Position numbers and translations under genes: made by a program. Positions 8,798 to 18,091 of a stretch of 62,700 nucleotides of DNA are shown here, one piece after another. How positions within the stretch are numbered: position 1 is the first letter of the stretch; the number at the start of each line of letters is the position of its first letter. The stretch is taken from the NCBI GenBank assembly GCA_030754235.1, contig JASMAS010000041.1:1-62700 (forward strand), given 5' to 3'. The DNA is from Litorilituus sp. (GTDB lineage Bacteria > Pseudomonadota > Gammaproteobacteria > Enterobacterales > Alteromonadaceae). The notes under the pieces are model-generated. The model was not told the DNA's origin. It ran no database searches and worked only from the letters and a program-made list of their open reading frames with translations.

Positions 8798-9334
8798 ATG
8801 ATGCCAAGCCATTACTCCTGCTTTTGTGGCTCCACTCTTTTATTTGAACAGTGTTGCCAGCCATTTATAAATAAAGAAAAACAACCAAAAACGCCTCAGC
8901 AATTGATGAAATCTCGCTTTAGTGCCTATGCTTATGGCCATTACCAATATATTATTGATACATACGCACACGAAAAAAAATCAACGATTCTAGTTGAGGA
9001 CATTGAACACTCAAGTGAAGGTTGTCACTGGATTGCTTTAGTTATTCATCACAGTAAAAAAATCTTAACCACAACAGCTGTAAACCACAATTATTTTGTT
9101 GAATTTTCAGCGTTTTATATAATTAATAATACCTTATGTGAAATGCGTGAAAAATCTAGTTTTGTGCTTGAGCAGGGTCAATGGCGTTATTTAGATGGCA
9201 TAATCATCAAACATGATGAGTTAAGTAAATTATCAAGAAATCAAATTTGTCCTTGTAACCATTATCCTACTGCATGGACTTTATCAAAATCACCAACAAA
9301 AGCGAAAAAGTATAAACACTGTTGCGGCAAGTAA
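8798..9334 (+). CDS. ychJ: SEC-C motif protein, YchJ family (UPF0225)
   Basis: The 178-residue protein has the YchJ layout. An N-terminal SEC-C zinc motif (CFCGSTLLFEQCCQ, cysteines near 8, 10 and 19-20) is followed by a central NTF2-like domain. A second cysteine cluster lies at the C-terminus (CPCNHYPT ... KHCCGK). Length matches the family (about 150-175). SEC-C motifs bind zinc, and in SecA they contact SecB and ribosomes, but YchJ itself has no established function. The gene converges on the next one with only 14 bases between stop codons. The start could be either of two adjacent ATG codons (8798 or 8801). Confidence 0.88.
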   Translation: MMPSHYSCFCGSTLLFEQCCQPFINKEKQPKTPQQLMKSRFSAYAYGHYQYIIDTYAHEKKSTILVEDIEHSSEGCHWIALVIHHSKKILTTTAVNHNYFVEFSAFYIINNTLCEMREKSSFVLEQGQWRYLDGIIIKHDELSKLSRNQICPCNHYPTAWTLSKSPTKAKKYKHCCGK

Positions 9335-9348
9335 AATTGAAAGAAAAC

Positions 9349-9936
9349 TTAGGTAGTCACGTTTGGCACTAAACGAGATTTAACTAAACTTGTTTGGATG
9401 TTTTTCAACCAACCTTCTACATTCATAGTTAAACGCTTATTTAACACCGCATTGTTTTTTTTATGAAGATGTTTAGCTTGGCAAATTAACGAAGTATTGC
9501 TCATTACTTGATGCGCAATATGTTGTGCATCATCTCTAAAAACCAAGGGGTTTGGGGTTAAAGTACTTGATAAACGAAGGCTTACCATATCATTATTCGA
9601 TATATTCTTTGCTTGGTTATAAGTATTGATTTGTTTTAAATCTTTCAAAGAAAGTGGCGTTGGCTCAGGTAAGTCAAACTGCTTTCTTAACGCCCTATCA
9701 TCAAACTCTTGTTCAAATTGTTTGCCTTGTGGTAAAACAAATTGGCTCTGCTCTCTTACATCATCACTGAGCATAGCTAACATTAAAGAAAAATCTGATA
9801 GCCTTGCTTGATGTACACTTTCATTTAACTGATTTCCTAATTGTAGTTCATGCAGCAACGCCGTTGAATCATCAGAAGAATGGGCCTCTAACGTTAACGA
9901 TGGATTAAGCGGTGGTATTACAACATCTGCAGGCAA
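9349..9936 (-). CDS. VC2046/SO_2500-type conserved protein of unknown function
   Basis: This 195-residue soluble protein has the LxDFSLMLAMLSDDV segment (around residue 46) that I recognise from a conserved family of Vibrio and Shewanella. It has no signal peptide or membrane segment, and its function is unknown. The start is uncertain. The frame is open without an ATG back to a stop at 10027-10029. The first usual start is TTG at 9936, which leaves about 25 residues ahead of the conserved part; another TTG lies further in (ALLHELQLGN). The gene is convergent with ychJ. Confidence 0.65.
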   Translation of the reverse strand: MPADVVIPPLNPSLTLEAHSSDDSTALLHELQLGNQLNESVHQARLSDFSLMLAMLSDDVREQSQFVLPQGKQFEQEFDDRALRKQFDLPEPTPLSLKDLKQINTYNQAKNISNNDMVSLRLSSTLTPNPLVFRDDAQHIAHQVMSNTSLICQAKHLHKKNNAVLNKRLTMNVEGWLKNIQTSLVKSRLVPNVTT

Positions 9937-10131
9937 TGAACAGTACTCTTTATAAAAACGACCAACACTAAAATAGTCATTATCGGGTCTATAAATCAGG
10001 TATCGGCTCTTAAATGTAAAACTTAACTAATTTTTTCAAAAATAACTTGCTCGAATGACACTAAACAAGCAAGATCAGAGTTATATTATTAACTACATTA
10101 AAATCATTCCCAACTTTGAGCTAAATAATTT

Positions 10132-10941
10132 ATGAAAATCATCTCTTTTAACATTAATGGCTTACGTGCCCGTCTCCATCAACTACAAGCGATTATTGAT
10201 AAACATCAACCTGACATTATTGGATTACAAGAAATCAAAGTTCATGATGATGCTTTTCCTTTAAAAGACGTAGAGGCCATGGGCTATCATGTCTACTTTC
10301 ATGGTCAAAAAGCCCATTACGGTGTAGCCATGCTATGTAAAAAGGCAGCGACTAACATACAAAAAGGATTTCCAAGTGATGATGATGAAGCACAACGTCG
10401 TATGATTATCGTGGAAACAACCAATGAATTAGGCGAAAAAATCACTGTCCTTAACGGGTATTTTCCTCAAGGTGAAAACATCAGTCATGAAACAAAATAC
10501 CCATACAAGCGGAAGTTTTATCAAGATTTAATGACATATCTAGATGATAATCATAATAACGATGAAAATATCGTTGTGATGGGCGATATTAATATTTCTC
10601 CAATAGATTTAGATATTGGTATAGGTGAAGTTAATCGTAAGCGCTGGTTAAAAACAGGTAAATGTTCATTTCAACCTGAAGAGCGAGCATGGCTAGAACG
10701 GTTAATGAATTGGGGGTTTATTGATACCTTCCGCCAGTTACACCCTGAACGAGGTGAACGTTATTCTTGGTTTGATTATCGGTCTCGCGGCTTTAATGAT
10801 AACCGCGGACTTCGCATAGATGTTATTTTAGCAACTCCCACACTTAGCAGCAGCTGTATTGAAGCCGAAGTAGACTATGAGCTACGCGGTATTGAAAAGC
10901 CTTCCGATCACGCCCCCATTTGGTCAACATTTACTTGTTAA
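10132..10941 (+). CDS. xthA: Exodeoxyribonuclease III (AP endonuclease)
   Basis: The 269-residue protein has the ExoIII/EEP nuclease fold. It starts [15 protein letters not shown], with the metal-binding Asn and Glu in FNINGLR and GLQEIK, the catalytic motif [13 protein letters not shown], and the C-terminal RIDVILAT and SDHAPI. Length and motifs match XthA. It cleaves 5' to abasic sites in base-excision repair and degrades duplex DNA from 3' ends. The rlmA start follows 8 bases after its stop, so the two genes may be co-transcribed. Confidence 0.95.
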   Translation: MKIISFNINGLRARLHQLQAIIDKHQPDIIGLQEIKVHDDAFPLKDVEAMGYHVYFHGQKAHYGVAMLCKKAATNIQKGFPSDDDEAQRRMIIVETTNELGEKITVLNGYFPQGENISHETKYPYKRKFYQDLMTYLDDNHNNDENIVVMGDINISPIDLDIGIGEVNRKRWLKTGKCSFQPEERAWLERLMNWGFIDTFRQLHPERGERYSWFDYRSRGFNDNRGLRIDVILATPTLSSSCIEAEVDYELRGIEKPSDHAPIWSTFTC

Positions 10942-10948
10942 TATTTAT

Positions 10949-11761
10949 ATGAAATCTGCAGCCAACTACCTTTGCCCACTTTGTCAGCAAGCATTAACAT
11001 TTGCTGACAAAAGCTATCGTTGTGTTAATAATCATAGTTTCGATCAAGCCAAGCAAGGGTATGTAAACTTGTTACCTGTACAATTTAAGCATTCTAAAGC
11101 CCCTGGCGATAATAAAGAGATGGTGCTTGCTAGAAGAGCTTTCCTTGATAATGGCTTTTATCAACCCTTGGTAGATAAAATGCTTAGCCTTTATCTACAC
11201 TATGGAAAAACTGCTGAGCCATTATTAGATGCAGGTTGTGGCGAGGGTTTTTATAGCCACCAACATAAAAACTCAACGAACCAAGTTTACGGTGTTGATA
11301 TTGCCAAAGAAACTATCAAAATAGCTGCAAAACGCTACCAAGACTGCCACTTTAGCGTTGGTACTCTGTCAAAACTCAGCGTCAGCGATAATTATTTTAG
11401 TTGGGTAACCTCAGTTTATGCGCCGATTTTAGAAGAAGAATTTACTCGAGTATTAAAAGAGAAAGGTTACTTGCTTACAGTAACGCCAGCACAACACCAC
11501 TTATATGAATTAAAAGAATTAATTTATCAAAAGGCACACGAACATGACGTGAATAAAACACCTGTTAAACAGTTAACATTGATCGTCGAAGAGCGATTAT
11601 CATACCCCATGGTATTTGATTGTAACAAAGATGTATTGAATCTACTCGCCATGACCCCTTTTGCTTTTAAGGCAAGCGACGAAGTTATTTGTCAATTAAA
11701 AAGCCGCAAACAATTTACTTGTCAGGCTGACTTTATTTTGCGTCTATATCAAAAACAGTAA
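10949..11761 (+). CDS. rlmA: 23S rRNA (guanine-N1)-methyltransferase RlmA
   Basis: This is an SAM-dependent methyltransferase of 270 residues that modifies G745 of 23S rRNA. The N-terminal zinc finger is visible as C9, C12, C25 and H29 (CPLC ... YRCVNNH). It is followed by the family segment DQAKQGYVNLLPVQ, and the SAM-binding loop is LLDAGCGEGFYSH. I chose ATG at 10949 because the zinc finger begins at residue 9. An upstream in-frame ATG at 10877 would lie inside xthA and add 24 residues without family character. The length fits the E. coli protein (269). Confidence 0.93.
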   Translation: MKSAANYLCPLCQQALTFADKSYRCVNNHSFDQAKQGYVNLLPVQFKHSKAPGDNKEMVLARRAFLDNGFYQPLVDKMLSLYLHYGKTAEPLLDAGCGEGFYSHQHKNSTNQVYGVDIAKETIKIAAKRYQDCHFSVGTLSKLSVSDNYFSWVTSVYAPILEEEFTRVLKEKGYLLTVTPAQHHLYELKELIYQKAHEHDVNKTPVKQLTLIVEERLSYPMVFDCNKDVLNLLAMTPFAFKASDEVICQLKSRKQFTCQADFILRLYQKQ

Positions 11762-11818
11762 GAAATAAAGCCACAAAACTCTCTGATGAGCTTTATCTAA
11801 AGTACGAAATAGTGGCTA

Positions 11819-12286
11819 TTAATGCTTTTGCGCTAAGGTGAGCTGAAGTAATTGCGCTAAGTCTATAAATCTAGGTTTATAAACAGCAAGCTTACTAAAT
11901 TGCTGTTTATTGTTTGTTTCTTTCGCTTTTTCTAGACCATCTCGATACCAAGAGGCCAATGAAGGCGGCAAAAACTTGTCTGCCTTTACACCTAAAATAA
12001 CTAAAGCTTGTACAGGAATAGATAAAATAAACAAGCCATAAACCAAGGCAATACCCAAAGTGTTTACAGCGGCAAACATACTACCTTCGCCAAAGGGTAA
12101 TCCTGAGCCTACATAGACTTGAATAATAAAAGTAAATAACGCTAAAGCTGGAAAGTAACGGCATACAAAGCGGGCACTTTGTACTGACTTATAATCAGAA
12201 AAATAACGCGCCAACTCAGGCTTATCCGGCCAAAATTTAAGGTATTGCTGACCGAGTTTTATAATTTGTACTACAGATAAGTTCAT
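11819..12286 (-). CDS. yfbV: UPF0208 membrane protein YfbV
   Basis: The 155-residue protein has two membrane segments (about residues 45-65 and 75-100) and the family signature near the N-terminus (GQQYLKFWPDKPELARYF). Its position divergent from ackA-pta is the classical one. The function is not established; a link to chromosome macrodomain behaviour has been reported for E. coli YfbV. The length matches the family. Confidence 0.9.
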   Translation of the reverse strand: MNLSVVQIIKLGQQYLKFWPDKPELARYFSDYKSVQSARFVCRYFPALALFTFIIQVYVGSGLPFGEGSMFAAVNTLGIALVYGLFILSIPVQALVILGVKADKFLPPSLASWYRDGLEKAKETNNKQQFSKLAVYKPRFIDLAQLLQLTLAQKH

Positions 12287-12450
12287 AGCCTAACTATAGC
12301 AGGAAAGCGACACTTGGAAAAGTTTCAAAAATAAAACCTTGTAAAGAATTGTTACTTGCTAATTTTATTGGCTTGCATCAATATTCTTTGCTTTTTAACA
12401 GTTATAATAGCATTACTAAAGTCTTTCTCTTTTTTTTAAATATAATCATT

Positions 12451-13695
12451 ATGAATAAAGCAACTCCCCCCTTATCAGAGCACGCTATCCTCGTTATTAA
12501 CTGTGGTAGCTCTTCGGTAAAATTTTCATTAATACGCCCTCATACTGGACAGTCTATACTTACGGGCTTAGCTGAGTGTCTCCTAACACCTCAAGCAAGT
12601 ATTAAAATCAACTATATAGACAAAGATGAAAAACACATAACAGCATTAAATGCACCATATGATCATCAAACAGCCCTAACCCTGCTTGTTGAAACACTAA
12701 TCGCACACAAGTTAGTAAGCGAGATTATTGCTGTTGGACACCGCGTAGTACATGGTGGTGAGCAGCATGCAAAACCCGTTATCATTGATGAAAAAGTAAA
12801 AAAAACCATTAAGCAACTTGCTCAATTAGCACCGTTACATAATCCGGCGAATTTAATTGGTATTAATGCTTGCCAACACGCTTTTGCTAATTTACCCCAA
12901 ATAGCAGTGTTTGATACGGCCTTTCATCAAAGTATGCCTAAAAAAGCCTATCTTTATGGCATTCCTTATTCGCTTTATCAAGAGCATGCTATTCGCCGTT
13001 ATGGTTTTCATGGTACTAGTCATTACTTTGTCGCCAAACAAGCGGCTAATTTACTTAAAAAACCACTAAATCAATGTGACTTAATTAGCGCCCATTTAGG
13101 CAATGGTTGTAGTGTTACCGTCATTAAAAATGGTGAAAGTGTTGATACCAGCTTAGGGATGACCCCGCTTGAAGGGGTTATGATGGGAACTCGAAGCGGT
13201 GATATTGATGCCGGTATTGTAATTCATTTAGTGGAGCAACTTGGCTACACTATAGAGCAGGTTGATACCCTGCTGAATAAACAAAGTGGTTTATTAGGTT
13301 TGTCTGAATTAAGTAACGACTGTCGCACATTAGAAACGGCCATGTTTGATGAAAACAACCCTGACTCAGCCCAAGCAACACTTGCTTTATCAGTATTTTG
13401 TTATCGTATTGCCAAAAGTATCGCTTCCTTTAGTGCTAGCTTAACCAGTTTAGATGCTTTGATTTTTACAGGCGGTATTGGCGAAAACTCAGCTTGGGTA
13501 AGAAAAGAAATCACTAAACACCTCGGCTTATTAAATATAAACATTAGTGAAGAAAAAAATAACGAAATGTGTTTTGGTACTAGTGGTAATATTGCCGCTG
13601 ATAATGCCAGAGCTTGTTATGTTATTGCTACTAATGAGGAATGGGTTATCGCAGAGCAATCAGCCAAATTACTTGCTAATACTCAAGGGGAGTAA
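12451..13695 (+). CDS. ackA: Acetate kinase
   Basis: The enzyme interconverts acetyl phosphate plus ADP with acetate plus ATP, and with pta forms the overflow/acetate-activation pathway. The protein has 414 residues, normal for AckA. Visible motifs are the N-terminal VINCGSSSVKFSL (ASKHA phosphate loop), RVVHGG, RYGFHGTSH and GMTPLEGVMMGTRSGDIDAG. The start ATG at 12451 puts VINCGSS at the usual place. An in-frame upstream start at 12349 lacks family support. pta starts 2 bases after its stop, so the pair is an operon. Acetyl phosphate can also phosphorylate the many receiver domains encoded in this window. Confidence 0.97.
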   Translation: MNKATPPLSEHAILVINCGSSSVKFSLIRPHTGQSILTGLAECLLTPQASIKINYIDKDEKHITALNAPYDHQTALTLLVETLIAHKLVSEIIAVGHRVVHGGEQHAKPVIIDEKVKKTIKQLAQLAPLHNPANLIGINACQHAFANLPQIAVFDTAFHQSMPKKAYLYGIPYSLYQEHAIRRYGFHGTSHYFVAKQAANLLKKPLNQCDLISAHLGNGCSVTVIKNGESVDTSLGMTPLEGVMMGTRSGDIDAGIVIHLVEQLGYTIEQVDTLLNKQSGLLGLSELSNDCRTLETAMFDENNPDSAQATLALSVFCYRIAKSIASFSASLTSLDALIFTGGIGENSAWVRKEITKHLGLLNINISEEKNNEMCFGTSGNIAADNARACYVIATNEEWVIAEQSAKLLANTQGE

Positions 13696-13697
13696 TC

Positions 13698-15818
13698 ATG
13701 TCACATCGTATTATGTTAATTCCTGTTGGTTTTGGTGTGGGTCTTACCAGCGTAGCACTTGGCTTGTTACATGCTTGTCAAGAAAAAGGCATTCAAGTTG
13801 GCCATTTCAAACCAATAAGCCAACCATCTCGCAATAAACTGTCCAAAAAAAACAGTACAACGCAAGCGATTAGTTTATCTGAGAATAGCCGCTGTGTTTC
13901 CTTAAATTATGTCGAAGAAAAAATGGCCGATGGTAAGCATGATGTAGTACTTGAAGAGATTGTTGCTAACTTCAACGATTTTAACCAAGAACAAGAAGTG
14001 GTTATTATTGAAGGCTTAATACCCACCAAAAGACAGCCCTATGCCGGAAGAATTAATCGTGATGTTGCCCAAGCACTGGGCGCTGACATAGTACTAGTGG
14101 CTGCTCCGGGCAATGATACTGCTCATGAGTTCGAAGATAGAATTGAGGTCAGCGCAGGAACCTACGGTGGCACAAAAAACAAACACCTTGTCGGCTGCAT
14201 TATTAATAAACTTAACGCACCCGATCAAGATGAATTTGGTTTATTACCACGTGAAGAAGAAATTAACACTGATTTTGATATTTCTCCTTGGAGAAATTTA
14301 AGTATCTTCAAAAATAAACATTTTGATTTACTTGGCTGTGTTACTTGGGAAATGGATTTAATTGCTCCAAGAATTATGGATATTGCAAACTACCTTGATG
14401 CCAAGATAATTAATATCGGCGATATGGAGCATAGACGTTTTAGGAGTGTGGCATTTTGCGCCCGCAGTGTTAGTAACCTAGTAAGTTACCTTGTACCCGG
14501 TAGGTTAATTGTAACACCGGGTGATCGTACCGATATCATTATTGCCACTTGCTTGTCGGCATTAAACGGTACAAAACTAGGTGCACTTATCTTAACCAAT
14601 GGTTACGAACCCTCAGACCAAGTTTGGCAACTATGCCAACAGGCACTTGATGCTGGTTTACCTGTGCTGTCTGTACCCTGGGATACATGGCAAACTTCTC
14701 GCCATATTTTGAGTTTTAATCCTGAAATTCCTCAGGATGATATTCAACGCCAAGAAAAAATCAAACAACATGTTGCTGACAGCCTTTCTCACGACTGGCT
14801 AACCCGACTTTCAGCTAAAATTGAGTCAAACTATCTCATGTCACCTCCAGCATTTAGACACAAACTAACTGATTTAGCTCGCCAAGCAAATAAATTGATC
14901 GTTCTACCTGAAGGCACTGATATCCGTACAATAAAAGCAGCTACAATTTGTTGTGAACGTAATATTGCACGCTGTCAACTTATTGGTAATAAAGAAGAAA
15001 TACTACGTATCGCCGAACATCAAGGAATTACTCTACCCGACTCTTTATTGATCACTGACCCTCAAAACATTCGAACAAACTACGTCAAGCCGCTAACCGA
15101 ATTACGTAAAGGCAAAGGTGTTACAGAGGTTATTGCCAAAGAAACGCTCAAGGATAATGTTGTCTTAGGCACGATGATGTTGCAAATGGGCCAAGTAGAT
15201 GGCTTAGTTTCTGGCGCGGTAAATACTACAGCAAATACTATAAGACCAGCATTGCAGTTGATTAAAACATCACCGGGTAGCTCATTAGTTTCTTCTATAT
15301 TCTTTATGCTCTTACCTGAGCAAGTACTTGTTTATGGTGATTGTGCTATCAACCCTGAACCAAATGCTGAACAACTTGCTGATATCGCTATTCAATCTGC
15401 CGATTCTGCGGCCGCTTTTGGTATTCCACCTCGCGTAGCTATGATCAGTTACAGTACGGGCACTTCAGGGCATGGATCCAATGTAGAAAAAGTAGCAAAA
15501 GCGACTAAAATAGCACAAGAGAAACGCCCTGATTTAATTATTGATGGGCCGTTACAATACGATGCTGCTATCATGGAAAATGTTGCTAAGAAAAAAGCAC
15601 CGAATAGCCCTGTTGCAGGTAAAGCAACCGTGTTTATTTTCCCTGATCTTAATACCGGTAACACGACCTATAAAGCAGTACAACGCTCTGCCGAACTTGT
15701 TAGTATTGGTCCAATGTTACAAGGAATGAACAAACCTGTGAATGATTTGTCACGGGGCGCTCTAGTTGATGATATTGTGTATACAATCGCATTAACGGCA
15801 ATTCAGGCCATACAATAA
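13698..15818 (+). CDS. pta: Phosphate acetyltransferase (long form)
   Basis: Pta converts acetyl-CoA plus phosphate to acetyl phosphate plus CoA. The 706-residue protein has the three-part layout of enterobacterial Pta: an N-terminal BioD/CobQ-like P-loop-type domain (about 1-200), a DRTGG domain (about 220-330) and the C-terminal PTA_PTB catalytic domain (about 380-705). The signatures VSGAVNTTANTIRPALQ and SYSTGTSGHG fall in the catalytic domain. The first residues (MSHRIMLIPVGFGVGLTS) match the E. coli style. It is translationally close to ackA, with a 2-base gap. Downstream is a hairpin-rich gene-free region. Confidence 0.97.
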   Translation: MSHRIMLIPVGFGVGLTSVALGLLHACQEKGIQVGHFKPISQPSRNKLSKKNSTTQAISLSENSRCVSLNYVEEKMADGKHDVVLEEIVANFNDFNQEQEVVIIEGLIPTKRQPYAGRINRDVAQALGADIVLVAAPGNDTAHEFEDRIEVSAGTYGGTKNKHLVGCIINKLNAPDQDEFGLLPREEEINTDFDISPWRNLSIFKNKHFDLLGCVTWEMDLIAPRIMDIANYLDAKIINIGDMEHRRFRSVAFCARSVSNLVSYLVPGRLIVTPGDRTDIIIATCLSALNGTKLGALILTNGYEPSDQVWQLCQQALDAGLPVLSVPWDTWQTSRHILSFNPEIPQDDIQRQEKIKQHVADSLSHDWLTRLSAKIESNYLMSPPAFRHKLTDLARQANKLIVLPEGTDIRTIKAATICCERNIARCQLIGNKEEILRIAEHQGITLPDSLLITDPQNIRTNYVKPLTELRKGKGVTEVIAKETLKDNVVLGTMMLQMGQVDGLVSGAVNTTANTIRPALQLIKTSPGSSLVSSIFFMLLPEQVLVYGDCAINPEPNAEQLADIAIQSADSAAAFGIPPRVAMISYSTGTSGHGSNVEKVAKATKIAQEKRPDLIIDGPLQYDAAIMENVAKKKAPNSPVAGKATVFIFPDLNTGNTTYKAVQRSAELVSIGPMLQGMNKPVNDLSRGALVDDIVYTIALTAIQAIQ

Positions 15819-15900
15819 AAGTGATTAGCACAGTTTTTGTGCCAAACATTTTTCACTTATAAAACAATAAAGTAAATAATAAACCAACGTGTATGCACAA

Positions 15901-15927
15901 TGATATCCACAGCTTTTGTGGATATCA
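15901..15927. repeat. Perfect 11-base hairpin containing two near-DnaA boxes
   Basis: TGATATCCACA (15901-15911), a 5-base loop, then TGTGGATATCA (15917-15927). Each arm contains ATATCCACA, one mismatch from the DnaA box TTATCCACA, in inverted orientation. No T-run follows, so a standard intrinsic terminator is not supported on either strand. It could be a pta mRNA 3' hairpin or a protein-binding site. Confidence 0.6.
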
Positions 15928-15957
15928 ACAAACCTAACGTTATAAATAATCGCTTTT

Positions 15958-15995
15958 ATTATTAATAATTCATATGAAATCATATTATTAATAAT
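15958..15995. repeat. Duplicated 12-base AT palindrome
   Basis: ATTATTAATAAT, itself a palindrome, occurs at 15958-15969 and again at 15984-15995, with ATATGAAATCAT-like sequence between. The whole 38-base block is nearly self-complementary. It lies 30 bases from the DnaA-box-like hairpin. Confidence 0.55.
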
Positions 15996-16134
15996 CAATT
16001 TTATAAAAAATCTATGAAATACAATGATGCTATAAAACCCGTATATAGAAAATAAGTGTGACAAACTGATTACTAGTGGTCATTAACAAAAGTTGCTATG
16101 CTACTCGGTAAATAATTCATCGCTTGGAATAAAA

Positions 16135-16512
16135 ATGAAGTTGACGCTTAAACTCATTAATGAGTGTTTCGCCATTCACAGTTTACCTGTAAACAGTGAT
16201 ATTCCTGCGCAGGTTTTCAATGCACCTATCTACTTTATTGCTAAAACCTTTGACGAAACTTCAATAGTATTACCTCAACATATATATTTAAACAGTGATG
16301 AGGTTGAGCCTGATTGGCAAGCTTTAGAAGTAGTTGGCCCGTTAGATTTTTCCTTAACTGGAATTTTATCAAGTATTTCAACGGTACTAGCAAACGAAAA
16401 AATCAGCATCTTTGCAATGTCAACTTTCGATACTGACTATATACTTGTAAAAAAAGCAACGCTGCAAGCCGCTATTGCGGCATTACGAACTAATAACTAT
16501 CAAGTAATTTAA
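16135..16512 (+). CDS. ACT-domain protein (CASTOR/DUF-type small ligand-binding protein)
   Basis: The 125-residue protein shows the two-part pattern of small ACT proteins. An N-terminal beta-rich part leads to a C-terminal ACT-like unit (VVGPLDFSLTGILSSIST ... ISIFAMSTFDTDYILVKK). This is the pattern in proteins annotated as ACT domain-containing, related to eukaryotic CASTOR amino-acid sensors. The start at 16135 (MKLTLKLINECF) fits the family better than an in-frame start at 16093. It probably binds an amino acid or similar small ligand, but which one is unknown. It precedes yffB and dapE on the same strand with a 30-base gap and may share their transcript. Confidence 0.72.
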   Translation: MKLTLKLINECFAIHSLPVNSDIPAQVFNAPIYFIAKTFDETSIVLPQHIYLNSDEVEPDWQALEVVGPLDFSLTGILSSISTVLANEKISIFAMSTFDTDYILVKKATLQAAIAALRTNNYQVI

Positions 16513-16542
16513 CTTTACACTCACAGCAATAGAAACAAAGAA

Positions 16543-16917
16543 ATGATCATTACTATATACGGGATAAACAACTGCGATACAGTTAAAAAAGCACTTAAAT
16601 GGCTTAACGAAGCCAATATTAAATATCACTTTTATGACTTTAAAAAACAGCCTCTCACAACTGAAATCATCTGCCAATTTGAACAACTCAGTGATTGGGG
16701 AAAACTTATCAACAAACGCAGTACAACATATAGAAATTTAAGTGATGAGATTAAAAACAATCTTAATGATAAGATCGCCTTTGAACAAGTATTAGTCCAC
16801 CCTACTTTGTTAAAAAGACCATTATTGTTAATTGAAGATGATAGCCAAGAAAAACAATTACACTTAGGTTTTAACGCACAGAATTATCAAGCTTTATTTC
16901 AACATGAGACCGCGTAA
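16543..16917 (+). CDS. yffB: ArsC/Spx-family protein YffB
   Basis: This 124-residue thioredoxin-fold protein of the ArsC/Spx group has a single active-type cysteine in [11 protein letters not shown], and [10 protein letters not shown] near the C-terminus. Only one cysteine sits at the redox position, as in E. coli YffB, whose role is thought to be glutathione-dependent reduction but is not firmly known. Its stop lies one base before the dapE start, reproducing the yffB-dapE pair of enterobacteria. Confidence 0.88.
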   Translation: MIITIYGINNCDTVKKALKWLNEANIKYHFYDFKKQPLTTEIICQFEQLSDWGKLINKRSTTYRNLSDEIKNNLNDKIAFEQVLVHPTLLKRPLLLIEDDSQEKQLHLGFNAQNYQALFQHETA

Positions 16918-16918
16918 T

Positions 16919-18088
16919 ATGAACCAAAACAGCAGTGAAGTGATTACATTAGCAAAAGCACTTATTGCCAGACCTTCTATTACGCCAGAAGATGCTGGTT
17001 GCCAAAAAATGATACAAGACCGTCTTGCAAAGCTTGGCTTTAACAATGAATCAATGTTTTTTCATGACACGACTAACCTATGGTCTCGACGAAATGGCAC
17101 TAGCGATTCAAAAAGCCCTCTTTTTTGTTTTGCTGGCCATACTGATGTTGTTCCTCCTGGGAACCTTGACCTTTGGCATACCCCCCCTTTTGAACCCACA
17201 ATAGTAGATGGCATGCTATATGGTCGTGGCGCTGCAGACATGAAAGGAAGTCTTGCAGCAATGATCGTTGCAACAGAGCGTTTTATAAAAGATTACCCAC
17301 AACACTATGGTTCAATAAGTTACTTAATTACGAGCGATGAGGAAGGCCCATTTATCAATGGCACCACCAAAGTGATTGATGTACTGGAATCTCGAAATGA
17401 AAAAATAGACTTTTGCATTGTTGGTGAGCCTTCAAGTACGAACAAAGTGGGTGATGTCATAAAAAATGGCCGTCGAGGGTCTATATCAGCAGAAGTTAAT
17501 ATTAAAGGTAAGCAAGGACATGTTGCCTACCCTGAGCATGTAAAAAATCCTATTCACATTGCTATGACGGCATTAAACGAGTTAAGCCAATATCATTGGG
17601 ATCAAGGTAATGATTATTTCCCTGCGACCAGTTTTCAATTATCCAACATCAATGCTGGTACAGGAGCAACAAATGTGGTCCCTGGACATTTAACCGCCCT
17701 ATTTAATTTACGATATAGCACAGAATTAACAGATCAAAAAATTGTTGAGCAAGTGGAATCAATACTTGATAAACATCAAGTAGACTATGATATAAAATGG
17801 ACGTTTAATGGCAAACCCTTTCTCACAGAGTTAGGTCAAGACGAGTGTGATTTTCTTGCTAATGTCTGTGATGCCGTAGCTTCTGTAACTGGCTTAACAC
17901 CTCAATTATCCACTTCTGGTGGTACCTCTGATGGCCGATTTATTGCCCCTACCGGTGCTAAAGTGATCGAGTTGGGCCCTTGTAATGCAACAATTCATCA
18001 AATTAACGAGAGCGTATCTTGCCAAGATTTAGATAAACTTTGTGATATTTATTACGCTTGCCTTAAAAAAGTAATGGTATTGAGTTAA
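16919..18088 (+). CDS. dapE: Succinyl-diaminopimelate desuccinylase
   Basis: DapE is an M20-family zinc enzyme. It removes succinate from N-succinyl-L,L-diaminopimelate in lysine and peptidoglycan precursor synthesis. Metal-site motifs are visible: [11 protein letters not shown] (His), [14 protein letters not shown] (bridging Asp), [11 protein letters not shown] (catalytic and ligand Glu), GEPSSTN, and a C-terminal His in [12 protein letters not shown]. The start ATG at 16919 (MNQNSSEV) gives 389 residues. An in-frame ATG at 16904 would overlap yffB by 14 bases. The family length is about 375-380. Confidence 0.96.
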   Translation: MNQNSSEVITLAKALIARPSITPEDAGCQKMIQDRLAKLGFNNESMFFHDTTNLWSRRNGTSDSKSPLFCFAGHTDVVPPGNLDLWHTPPFEPTIVDGMLYGRGAADMKGSLAAMIVATERFIKDYPQHYGSISYLITSDEEGPFINGTTKVIDVLESRNEKIDFCIVGEPSSTNKVGDVIKNGRRGSISAEVNIKGKQGHVAYPEHVKNPIHIAMTALNELSQYHWDQGNDYFPATSFQLSNINAGTGATNVVPGHLTALFNLRYSTELTDQKIVEQVESILDKHQVDYDIKWTFNGKPFLTELGQDECDFLANVCDAVASVTGLTPQLSTSGGTSDGRFIAPTGAKVIELGPCNATIHQINESVSCQDLDKLCDIYYACLKKVMVLS

Positions 18089-18091
18089 CTC

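Larger units (their letters stand above)
15819..16134. other. Structured AT-rich intergenic region downstream of pta
   Basis: This 316-base region has no supported gene. The 79-codon minus-strand frame at 15825-16064 is AT-rich and covers the hairpins. The region holds a weak 5-base stem (15828-15842, GCACA/TGTGC), a perfect 11-base stem-loop (15901-15927) and two copies of a 12-base AT palindrome (15958-15995). Confidence 0.55.

Noticed and set aside
15825-16064. 79-codon minus-strand ORF after pta
   Set aside because: AT-rich, no ribosome site, no family character, and it covers the hairpins and palindromes.
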